64,000 bases of DNA from Escallonia rubra (taxonomy: Eukaryota; Streptophyta; Magnoliopsida; Escalloniales; Escalloniaceae). The stretch spans positions 1 to 64,000 of the forward strand of contig JAVXUO010000939.1 of the NCBI GenBank assembly GCA_033065855.1, read 5' to 3'. Shown here piece by piece: positions 33,620 to 46,100 of this stretch. Under the pieces are notes generated by a model. That model searched no databases and had not been told where the DNA came from. It saw only the letters and a program-made list of their open reading frames with translations. Within the stretch, counting starts at the first letter, position 1; each line of letters starts with the position of its first letter. The translations under genes were made by a program, and so were the position numbers.

Positions 33620-33738
33620 TCTCTCCCATAAGAAAAGCTCCCAGCGGCCGCGACGGTTGCACTAGCCCTTCCATCGTCCTTTTTAGCCCGTCGATCTACT
33701 GTCGGAGCTCTCAATCAAACACCGCCACCGACGCCGTC

Positions 33739-33755
33739 AAACCCTAACCCTAACC
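33739..33755 (+). promoter_or_regulatory. telo-box (AAACCCTAACCCTAACC) in the P5A ATPase 5' leader
   Basis: AAACCCTAA telo-boxes sit in promoters or leaders of many plant housekeeping and translation genes. This one lies just before a leader intron that starts GTAAGC at 33,761 and ends GCAG at 34,131, with the start codon following at 34,178. Its role here is inferred from position only. Confidence 0.6.
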
Positions 33756-34177
33756 ACCACGGTAAGCTCCCCTCTACCGCTGATCTCCAATTTCTCAAAA
33801 TTTGCTTTCCAATTGCTTACTCCTCGTAACACTGCAATCTCAGCTGTTTTTTTAGTCTTTGTTCCCTTTAATGCAGTGATATAACCAATAAATTGCATAC
33901 TATTACTTATTTAGTGTCGTAAAGCGTTTAACCCATCGGTATTATCGTTCCTTTTTTTTTTTTTAAAAATTTTTGTTCGCTTTAATGCATTGATATATCC
34001 ATTTATTTGTTAATAGTTTAACTTTAAAGTGTAGATTTTGTTACCAAAATTGAAGACATTGATAAAACTTCCGAGTTAGTCAATATTGTAATTGCAAAGG
34101 TGATGTCTTTTTTACATGATTTGTGTTTGCAGAAGAGTTTGGGAACTGAATTTGGGACTGTTGAGTAGGAAGTCGAG

Positions 34178-37100
34178 ATGACTAGGTACCATGTTGGCGG
34201 TAAAGTAATGGACACTGTTGACTTGCTGAGGAAGCGGCACTGGCCGTGGCGGTTGGACCTGTGGCCGTTTGCGATTATTTATGCCGTTTGGCTTGTGACG
34301 GTCGTACCTAGCCTAGACATTGGTGATTCCATTATAGTGCTCGGTGGCTTTGCTGCTGTTCACGTCCTGGTGTTCCTATTCACGGCTTGGTCGGTGGATT
34401 TCAGATGTTTTGTCCAGTATGCTAAGGTCCATTTTACGCTTCTGCTCGCTAAAACGATATATTGCTTGTGCACTGATGCAATGTTTGAACTATGTATTGG
34501 AAGATCAGTAGTTTGTCAAGTTTGGAAGGCTTCCACAGAGTTACCCAAGAACGCACTAGTGCTAAGACTTAAATTCTTATTTTTTAAAGTGAACCAAGCT
34601 ACTTGAGCTTGGCTCGCGTGCATTTGGAGATTGGTTCGTCTGATAAACGAAGTAAGAACGTGGCTCTATGAGTAGACTTACCAGAGCTCAGGCTGTTTTA
34701 GAAATGCCTTGAGAGATGAACAGCCAAGCTTGATCACACTAAAAAGCTTGAATAGCAACATACATGTGTTTCCTTCTAATTTTAGTAAATCAAAAGCAAT
34801 ACCAAATGCAGTCAGACAGTAACTGCGACTGCTGCAATATTATCCCACACAGCCCCAAAATCTGAACCTTATTCAAACCCCACAAGTCTTAGTTTATCAG
34901 CGACCAATCCATTACGTTTAAAAACAACAGTTACATACTGTTCAAATCTTCTAGAAAGTAGATCTACTGTGGAACTTTAAAGCAGGTGAAACCCATTTAC
35001 ACACGAGGTATACACATAAAGAGACTGTATTAGTAAATCGATTACCATACTGTATATTGTATTTGGAAACCAGTTTATTATCTGGGGAATTGAAGCTTTC
35101 TATCGAAGTATTGACTAATGGGCAAGCAATCGCATGCACAATGTTCAAGTGTCATCTATTAAATTTTAAGATTGCTTTCACTAAAGGCCTCTCATATAGG
35201 CATTGACTTGGTTTCCAAGTACTACAAACTTGAACTCAATAAATTGCAATTTAAGCACAAAAATAACATGTTCAATTAAAGATTTTAAATAGACATCCTA
35301 AGTAAATTCTTGGCACTGCGACTGAATATTTCTGATGCCAAGTCCGCCAACAATGCCCATCCCAGACACCCATCCGAAGGAATCTTGACGAAGCTTTTAA
35401 GATGATCAGCCAGTGGTTTTGATAACAGTAGTTCACAATTCCGTAGAGCAGTAGAATCTGTAAATAAATGCATATTAAGCAAGATAGAGTAATACATATG
35501 GTTGTGGGCATTCTTACTTCTCAAATGTAATGTAGTCTTAGGGTTGACGTGGTCAGGTTGCTATGTGACTATGTGTGCTTTCACTCGGTACAAATAGTCT
35601 AACCCTCGTTACATGAACATTGATCTGGTAAATCATGTTAATCTTGTTGATCCACACTTTGTAACTTTGCATTGACTTGCTAGATTTTTTTCTTGTTCTT
35701 ATCACAAAGGGTTTTTACTTAACAACTTGCAGTGTGTAGCGACATTTTAAATGCTAAAACTAAATTCTACCTGTTACTTAATTGATCTCTAAGCTGCTGA
35801 ACTTTATTAGAACTATATCAATACAATAAGAAAAGTTCTCTTGTATACTTCCATTCCATAACCAAGGTAATCCATATGGAAGTCAAATACTCCCTCCATC
35901 CCAGTTTTATTGCTCAATTTTCCTTTTTGGGCTGTCCCAAAGAGATTGCTCACTTTCTGAATTAGGAAAGGTCTTGCAGGTTTTTTTTCTTTTTTTTTCT
36001 TTTCATTTTTACCATTTCTCCACTTTCTGTATTCTTCTTCTCACTCGCCAATTATTCACAGACCTGTTATTGTCTTTCTCCTTCTCCACTGACCAAACCT
36101 TTCTTTCTCTCCTCCCCTCTGATCTCTTTCTCCTTCATCACTCTCTCTTTCTCTCTTTCTTTCCTAGCCACCACTGTGATCGACCACCACGACCCTCCTT
36201 TTTCTCATTTTTTGTGTTTGTGTGACCCTTCGACCACCACTATAATCTCCTTTCAGCCACCATCGGCACAAATCGCTGCCCTATTCAATCACCACGCCCC
36301 TTGTCTGATCTGTCTCACTACTGCGGAACCCTCCGCAACCACCATTGCCGCCCCTTTTTCGACCACCACTGCCTCTTCCATCAGTATTATCTGGAATGAA
36401 AAAGCTTTGGATGTTTAGTCAAATCGACTAGGCGTTGGCCTAGATATCTTGGAAAACGATTGGGCGAGTAACTGGCTTTGAGGCGAGCGACTAGGCAAAT
36501 ATGAGGCGTCAGGTCTTTTTCTTTGACGGATTTTCAGGTTCTTATTTTTCATTTTAATCGTTTCTTTATGTCTAAATTTGATTTGGGATTTGGTTCAGCA
36601 AAGTATTCTTTTGTAAGAGTGGCGGTGTAACAGATTTTGATTTCATTTAAGTTTTAATCCTAGGCAAACAATGTAGATCTGGGTTTGATCAAAGTCGTTG
36701 AAAGTGCTTAACAGGAATAATGATGGCTGTTTGGTGGTGATTTGAGGTGGCCAGGATGAACTTTCGTGAGGATTTGCAAACCCAGTTTACTTACTATAAA
36801 CAGAAATCAGTGTTCATGAATGAAAACCATTTTTGCGTAGGAAAGAAGAATTGAAAATTAGAAGATGATGAAGAGAATAATACTGTGTGGCCGGAGAAGA
36901 AGATGAAGAGAATAGTAATGTGTGGCCGGAGAAGAAGGTGAAGAGAATAGTAATGTGTGGCCGGAGAAGAAGATGAAGAGAACTGACAACAGAAATTGAT
37001 CTTAAAGGCAAAAGGTAAAAATGGAAAATCAAGACAATTGACAAAATTCCTTAAACTTTGTTGAAGTCAAACGTGGTCGATTATTTTGGGACTGAGGGAG

Positions 37101-40100
37101 TAAATTGGCACTTATTCTATTCGTGTAGTCCTAAAACAGCGTATGTCATCATAAAGAATGAAGAGTATGTCACCAGCAAAATAAAAGGTGAAACAGAAAA
37201 GACTAGTGCACTCACCATTTACGTTTTCAGTTGATTATCTGATGTTCAGGTTACGCTGTGTGTGTTTCTGTTTTTTTCTTTTGCGTTCTTTTGTTGTCAA
37301 GAATCTTACCTTGGAAGATTGGATTTGGGAGTTGCTCTACATAGTAGCTTGTGGTATAACAGCGCTAGCTGAACTAAATTAGCTTGTTGACACTGAGAAT
37401 CGTGCATTTGTATCCACGGATTGCACCCCAGTTAGGCTCTTGTTTGATGTACTATTTTTCTTATCAGAGAAATAATAGAAATGCTTTTATTACAGATGGC
37501 ATGATGATGCATTCCTGTTGAGAGCTTTTGTCGAGTGTTTTTGCTCCCTGATACACTGATACTGCTCAGCCCTTCATTTGGCAGGTTAATGACGTTCACC
37601 ATGCAGATGCATGCAAAATTACTCCAACTAAATTTTCTGGTTCTAAAGAAGTTGTTCCACTTCATCGTCGGAAGGTAAGTCCAGATTTAATTTTAGATTC
37701 AAAATGTCTTAATCTTCAGCAACTTTCTTGTCTAACTGAATTATTGGTGCAAGGATTGTAGTAGTCATTGCCATGAGATACAGTATGACCTTTCAACTTC
37801 AACACCTTTTTTTCCCGTATAAATCGCTGAGGTGTTTCTGACGAGATTGTTGCTCCGACACGTAGAGAATATCTGTGCATTAGAGTACTTGGGGGTATAT
37901 TTTGGAAAATTTTAGGAGAAAGAAAACAGAGAAATGAACAGGGCTGCAGTAGTGTGCTGGATCTTGCATGCCCTCTGTTGGTTTTTTTGGTTTTAAATTT
38001 CTCCCTCCGTCTCCCTGTAATTTTCAATCCTCTATCCTTTTAAAAATTTACCTTGCTATCTATTTCTTTTCCTTTAAACTCGATCTTTGCTGATTGGCTT
38101 GGAATTACATTGACAACTTTGAATAGAGATAGATCCAGGGAGGCGGGATTGCTCAAAAATCAACAATGACAAGGACGATTAGTATATTTAATGTTGATTT
38201 TATTACGGTACAACAAAGAACGTAATCTTGGTAAGCCGCTGCAAAGGGTTACAAGTAGGATACATGTTTTACCGCTAGTGGTACCAAATAGACCACAATG
38301 TCCCATGGATTCGTCTTCAATGGTAGAAACTATGCTACTGACAATCTTGATTTTCCATGTGTGGTCTCACTTTTTATGATCGCAGTATTCCTCTTACTTT
38401 GAAAGGAAAATTTTATTGGGTGGCAGTGAGGTTGGGAGTGTTGTATGGTTCAGAAGGTTGGGCAACTGAGAAACATCACTCACAAGCTGAGTGTTGCAGA
38501 AATGCAGATGCTTAGGTAGATCAGTAGATGAGAGCCCGGTCCACACAAGGAGGGATAGAATAAGAATGAGGTTGGGTAGCACCAACTAAAGAAAAGATAA
38601 GGGAGCATCACTTGAGATGGTTATCTGCTATCGTACATAGGTCTTTACATGCACCAGTAAGTAAGGGTTTGTGCCAAGTTGATTGGCTAAGTCAAGGTAG
38701 GGGTAGACTGAAAAAAGACTTGGTTGCTTTGAGTTTATCAGAATACATGTGCTTAGATAGAAGAAAATGGAATAAACAGATTCATGTAGGCAGCACTTTG
38801 GGACAACAGCAGATGGTGATGACGACAATGATGATGCATCTTGCTTTTCTCGAGAAAGAGGAAGGGAAGGGGGGGGGGGGGGGGTGTGTTTCAGTTTGGT
38901 TGATCGAGGCTCTCAGATTTGTTATCCAAACTACCTTGTGCTGACTTCATCTTAGGTGTCACCTATTGCATATATCTAGTAGCTACGAGAATGACACAAG
39001 CCCCCTCGAAGCGTAAAGTTACTCGCTATTGCTCTCTTCTCTTGACAAACGGTTTATTTATACGCTACTGCATGTTTTTCTTTCAGTTCTTTTAACTGCT
39101 TCTTTGGCTACTGCAGTTAGCAGGTTCTTCGTCTCCATCAGGTTCGGAAGAGATATATTTTGATTTCAGAAAGCAATGCTTCATATATTCACATGAGAAG
39201 GAATCCTTCTGTAAACTTCCTTACCCTTCCAAGGAGACGTTTGGCTACTATCTCAAAAGCACAGGTTATGGAACTGAAGCTAAAATAGTTGCTGCCGCTG
39301 AAAAATGGGGTCGCAATGTGTGAGTTAGCGTACCGTTTACCTTTGTATTTTTATGTCTCATTAATAGTAATTGGAGCCTCTGCCATTCTAAATGGCTCTC
39401 GCACTGCACACACAAAGAGAGGAGGAAAAGAAGAAGGAAATGATAAAGAGAAGAATAAACTTGTTATTTGAAGCGATGAGAGCGTTATTTCAGATCCGTT
39501 CTGTTAAACTTGGAAACCTCCACAAAGCCGGCTTATGTATGTACTTATGCAAGTACTGGATGTTATATTCTTTGAGCATCAGCTCTACTATGCAAAAAAT
39601 ATTGGGAGTGATACTGCACATGCTTTCCATCCACTGGTGTATTTCTGAGCACCGCTTCTCCTCTTAGTTGATTCTGGTCACCTTCCATCAAAGTAATTTT
39701 TTTCATAAATCTTTTTGGTGAGGTTTGGAATGATTATCTGGTTGGTCTGGCTTATGGTTACAGTTCTCTTATGGTGAATACGCTCGTTAACTTTCACGTG
39801 CAATTTTTCCTTCTCCTTATGTGGATTATTCTGGGCATGTAGGTTTGAATATCCTCAACCCACATTCCAGAAGTTGATGAAGGAGCACTGCATGGAGCCC
39901 TTCTTTGTATTTCAGGTATGTTCTAATCCAATGCTTTGCATCAAAGAGAATTTTTATAGCCTTGGCCTTGTTTTGACAGTTGAAATCTTTATTTTATACA
40001 TTGCATTGCCTGATGTTGCTCAATACATGTAGGTGTTCTGCGTGGGACTCTGGTGCTTAGATGAATATTGGTATTATAGTCTGTTTACTCTGTTTATGCT

Positions 40101-43100
40101 GTTTATGTTCGAGTCAACAATGGCTAAAAGCCGGTTAAAGACCCTATCTGAGCTTAGACGTGTACGAGTGGACAGCCAGACTCTAATGGCGTACCGCTGT
40201 GGGAAGTATGTTACCTCAATGATGAGTACAACCCCATCCCTCTCCCCTCCCCCCATCCCCCTCACACGCACAAAAGAAAAGGAGGAGAAAGCAACCCCCA
40301 CTTTTTAAGTTTCAGCTGTCTGCAGATTAGATGTGCTCATGTTAAAATTGGGAACTATAGGTGGATTAAACTCGCTGGAACAGATATATTGCCCGGGGAT
40401 CTTGTGTCTATTGGACGGTCTTCTGGTCAGAATGGGGAGGATAAGTCTGTACCGGCAGACATGCTTATACTAGCTGGAAATGCTATTGTAAATGAAGCAA
40501 TTCTCACAGGCGAGTCCACTCCTCAATGGAAGGTGCTTCTCTTTTCCTTTCCAACTCAATTTTTGTCTGCCAACACTTTTCACTGGGGTAATTTGTACGA
40601 TATTTTTCGTCAGTCAGTGCTTGGCCGCTACCAAAGCACTCAAGTTCTCAGAATTAGGATGTGTTTATAGCAATTTGAGCTTGCAAGGTTTAGATTCATG
40701 ATTTTGAATGTTTCCATCGATTTTCTGTGTAGCTTTCTTTTAGTTAGTCAGGTTAGCGGTATAAAGTGTCAAAGCTGGGATGTTTAATAGAATCCCTGAG
40801 CGAACAAAAAGAAAGGGCAAAATTTTATGCTAGAATACGAGATTTGAGAAAATGCACAAAATTATATATGCATGCCGGCTAAGTAGCATATAAACATGAC
40901 AACAAAATTAACCCTTTCGAACGACCTGCTATTTCTTTCTTTGTAAATCAGCCAAAGCCATGTCTAAAGCTTTCGCCTTCATATCCGTATAACTTCTAGT
41001 AGGTTTGACAGTATATACAAGGTCTTAGTTGTGTCATTACTATCTCAGAAAAACTTTAACGTATGAAGATCGAAAAATGCATTAGGAGATTCCTTTGTTC
41101 CAAGGGTGTTGATTGCTACAGGAAAAGTGATTTTGTCCTTCTCTTCCTTCCACTACAATTGATGTTTGGAAAAAAACGAAGTGACCTCTTCCCCTTAATA
41201 GAAGTCCTTGATAAAAGTTTTGAAAGAGACTCAAAGAATGTGGCAAACTCTTTCAGAATGTGGTTGATCCCCAAGGAATAGAAGGTGAGCAAGTTGATCT
41301 ATCTTAACGCGAGAACAATCATAAACATGCTGAAAACATTTACAATCATAAACCTAATCTTAAATTCTTTTTGCCAGTATTGTCGATATCTTGGTAATGA
41401 ACTTTATAAAATACCTGTTCATTTTTTTTAAACAAACTTTGTATAATTTGAATAAGGACTTTGTTCTCCAATTAAAAGGATTGCAGGAAAGCGTGTTTTG
41501 GTAAAATTTGACCTCCTACAATAAGATGCTCCAAGCACACCATTCTAGCTGAGGTGACTCAAAGTTGATTTGATGAACTGTTAATGATTTGGACCTCGCT
41601 TGGCCAAGTATTTATAAAGAAACACAGCAGGAGCAGAATTGAACACTTTCCAGGAAGAACTTCAGCAGTCACCAGTACATCTATAAGAGAATGATCTGGA
41701 ACTTTGATTTATACTCAAAGTGGAGAACTTCTGTAGTATCTTTTCCACATTTTCTTTGCATAAACAATGTAGAAAATGAGCGCAACTACCTGAAAGAAAG
41801 TGGTTAATCAACTAATCAAATTGCAGCAAGTTACTAATTGCATTTGATTTTTCATTTAGCTGCTTTCATGACATTTTTTTTATTGCAACTCTGGATTGTC
41901 GCATTGTTTTTTCAGGTTTCAATCATGGGTGGAGGAACTGAGGAAACATTGTCAGCTAGACGACATAAAAGCCATATACTTTTTGGTGGCACAAAGATAT
42001 TGCAGCACACACCAGATAAGGTTGTTTGCAGTTGTTTATTATATCTAACGTTTATGTTTTTGATGTTGTAAACCTACCATTTATATCCTCATTTCTACTG
42101 GAGGCAGACATTTCTTATGAAAACCCCTGACGGCGGCTGTCTGGCTGTTGTTCTGCGCACGGGGTTTGAGACAACCCAAGGAAAACTGATGCGGACAATA
42201 TTGTTTTCTACTGAGAGGGTACATGACTTTTGGTAGTTTCTCGCGTCAGTCTTTTACCTGTTTGCATCTTTATCTTTTGTATCATGATTATCAAATCTAC
42301 GTGTTGCAGGTTACTGCTAACAGCTGGGAGAGTGGGCTCTTTATTTTGTTTTTAGTTGTTTTTGCAGTCATTGCTGCTGGTTATGTACTAAAAAAGGTAT
42401 GGGAGTTCCTCTCTAGCCACTGATGAAGTTCAATATTCATTTTATTCATCCGTTGTGGCATTTTCTCCTCCTCCCCTTTATGATAGTGACAATGGCTCTG
42501 ATGCAGGGGCTTGAGGACCCAACGAGGAGTAAATACAAGCTTATCCTAAGTTGTTCATTGATTATTACATCTGTGATTCCCCCTGAGCTGCCAATGGAGT
42601 TATCAATAGCTGTTAATACATCTTTGATTGCACTGGCGCGACTTGGGATATTCTGTACTGAACCTTTTCGAATTCCATTTGCTGGGAAGGTGAGCAGTCC
42701 AAGTCTGAGGAATATTCTTATTGATATTTAGTTGTTTAGGCTATTTTTCCTGCAGAATAGATCAAATCTCATACTGTCGATTGTCTTCTCTTTCATTTAG
42801 GATTGAATTCAACGATGATGTTTTAGTAGGTGGTCCTGAATTCTTTTGTTAATATTATTTAGGAAATAGTAAAGTTCTTTGTGGAATGTCCAGAATAATG
42901 TATCAGGAGTTGTATCATTAAGAAGCTGATAGCAGTAGGCCCTTCCACCAATGAATAATTCAAGGCTATTCCTGTTTGCCTTGAGCTCGTAGTAGAGCAG
43001 TTTTCAGGGTCTTTCCTTTTGGTTGTTTGGTTGAGTGCGGCACTATTTATGAGCTGTATTTTGCTTTTTATAAGTTCCCTACTTAGAGGATGTCCTTCGG

Positions 43101-46100
43101 ACCTAGCGTGGTCTGCCTGGAGCTCCAGTCATGTCCTTTTTGATGGTTTCCTCCGTATGGAGTGCCTTCGTTTATCATCTTCTAATTATGCTTGCCCTCG
43201 AGTTTAATTGATTTTGTTTTTCTTATCCCAATCGTCTCTTCTGTAGTCCAGCTAAAATTTTTTATACAATAGAGAAGACTTGATCCCACAACGTGCGAAC
43301 CTATCAGTATTAAGTGCATATACATGACATCTCTAGCTATTTCCTCACGTTTTACCTTGCACTTGTGTATTATCTGCAGGTTGATATATGCTGTTTTGAC
43401 AAGACCGGGACACTAACATCTGATGACATGGTATGAAAAGTAGAACTCTGGTTCTTTGACTGGCTTTTTGGAGGCTTTGTTTTTATTGTTTGCCTTATCA
43501 ATAACAGGAGTTCTCTGGAGTTGGCGGATTGACGGACAGTGTGGACTTAGAAACAGATATGACTAAAGTGACTGCCCGCACTCTCGAAATTCTTGCATCT
43601 TGCCATGCCTTGGTCTTTGTGGACAGCAAGTTGGTATGTCTTTTGTTGATATTATGAGAAACCACTTTTACGATCAAATCCACCTTATTATACGAAAATC
43701 TGTTCAGTTGAAGCAGAAAAACATGGCATCTTTTTTTATAAAACTCCTTTGGGTATACAAGGGAAGTCTATTTCGATGCTTCTCATAGTAGCAAAACCAT
43801 TGCATCGTATTAGTTATATCACCTGTACAAGCGGGTATTGCCAGGGATATATCCTCTAGAGGCTAAGAAGTTGTAATAAATTTAGAAGATTCAGATTCTT
43901 AAGAACCATTTTTATGAGCCTGTAAGACCACCTTGTGAAGAATCTTAACTCAAAAGTCTGCCCCAATCAGTCCCTTTTGAGATCGAAGCCTCAAAAAGCT
44001 AAAAAAGCATATTTCAATCTGAGCGAGTGTAAAGAATCCTTCTTCATTCATTTCTTTTTAAAGCCTTAAAAGGCTAAAGAAGCATATTTTAACGTGTCGC
44101 AATAAATTACCTCTCATCTGGGTGTTAATTATGAATAGAATTGTTTCACATCTGGATTATAAAAATCTCATAGGAATCAGACTGAAGAATGAAATAATAT
44201 TCTCTCTCTGCAAGTCATCAAAGTTCGCATAGCATTTATATGGAGTATGTTCATCTTGAAGAGCTGAATTCCCCACATCGTCCTAGTTTTATGCCAAAAC
44301 AAAGGCAACGTCCGTAATAGACAGCCTATACCAAACAGCGTCAGCTTGGCCAGAGCCTGAGTCGCCAGCTAAGAATTAAACTTCATGTGACGAGTATCTT
44401 ATAACATATGCTTACCAAAAAAAGTAAACATTTACAAGACATCCTAGTGCAGCGTTCTTTAATTCTAGTTCGTCACTTGTGCCATGAGAAAACAAGTCAT
44501 TTTCTTTAGTTACGATGTGTTAATTTCTTTTGATTGGTGCTTGCCATGTGCTTACAATTTTTTTTGTTAATTGCAGGTTGGTGATCCTCTTGAGAAGGCT
44601 GCAATCAAGGGAATTGAGTGGACTTACAAATCCGATGAGAAGGCCATGCCTAAAAAGTAAGTTAACTGTATTATTGTTAGGTGTTATGTTGTGTAATTTT
44701 TCATTATAATTCCTCTTTTAGTTGATTAAATGAACTATTAATCTTGGATGAGAAATGGAAAATATGAGGAAGTGTAAACTTGAGGCAAAACCCCGAATGT
44801 GGGATGAGAAAAGCACCATTTTACTCGTGATCATCCAAACCACTCTTTCATATGTAAATTGTTTTCAAAAGCTTCTCAGCTATTTCAGTAAAGCAATAAT
44901 ATGGGAGTGCAGCACTTGTACACAGTTGCAGGCGATATGCACTTTGAGCTAGTTAGAAGCTCTGAAAAATATTTAAAAAGTACTGTATAACTTCTAAATA
45001 AGAGTTCAACAAATAGATCAGTTAGACGATGAGAAAAATATCATCTAGTGCCCCTAGCTCTGCCTAATTATTAATGTAGCCGTGTGGCAAACACGTTTAA
45101 TGCATGAATGCAGAAATCTACGGTAGACTAACTACGATTTTTTTTTTATATATCAGTTCTGCGAACTATCTTTTCATTTACTCTTTGTATTAATTAAAAA
45201 GTGTTTTTATCTTGTACTAATTAAAAAAAATTCACGCTAATAAACTAATAACCCTAATGCTTGCACGGTTGAACGATACCTAATTATATTGCATGCTATC
45301 AAATTATATTTTCGTTAATAACTCCTTGAAACTTTTGGCATTTCCTTATTAGTAACTTTGAAGCTATGTTACGTGGACTCTTCAAAATGCGTGATGTCGG
45401 ACACTCGACACTTGGATATGGGTATGGGTAGGGCTGTATACGAACCGAACCGAGTTCGAGCCGAACAGAAGTATGTTCAAACTCGTTTGTTTAGTTTCAG
45501 GTCATGTTCGTGTTTGTTTAATCTTCAAAATTTTGTTTGAACTCGTTCGCGGTTCATTTAACAAAACTGGTGTTCGGCTCGAGTTCGTTCGTTTATTTTT
45601 ACGAACCGAACTCGAACTTGAAAACTCGTGTTCTCGTTCAAAATAATTATTCCAAACCAGAACTACACCTTACTTGATCCAATTGTCTAAGTGATTTTAG
45701 GGCTTTTAAGTTTAAACTAATTTATACTATAATTAAGTTATACAACTTTTGAGTTTTGAACATATTATAATTAAGTTATTATCCAGACGAGCTGTTCACG
45801 AACACATTTGTGAACGCTTTGAAATGTCCATGCTTGGCTCGTTTAATAAACGAGCTCTAATATTTTGTTCATGTTCAGTTCGTATATTATACAAACGAAT
45901 ATGAATGAGTTTTTTGGGGAACGAACCACGAGCAGTTCATGAACAACTCGGTTCATTTACAGCCCTAGGTATGGGATATGTGTCCGACACATCTCATGGG
46001 ATATGCCACCAAGGACATTGTCTTAAAGTGTTTCTTTTGATTCGTCATTGCTTTGAGATGAGTTTAGATTTCAATTAAAACAATGTGCGTCACAAAAAAA

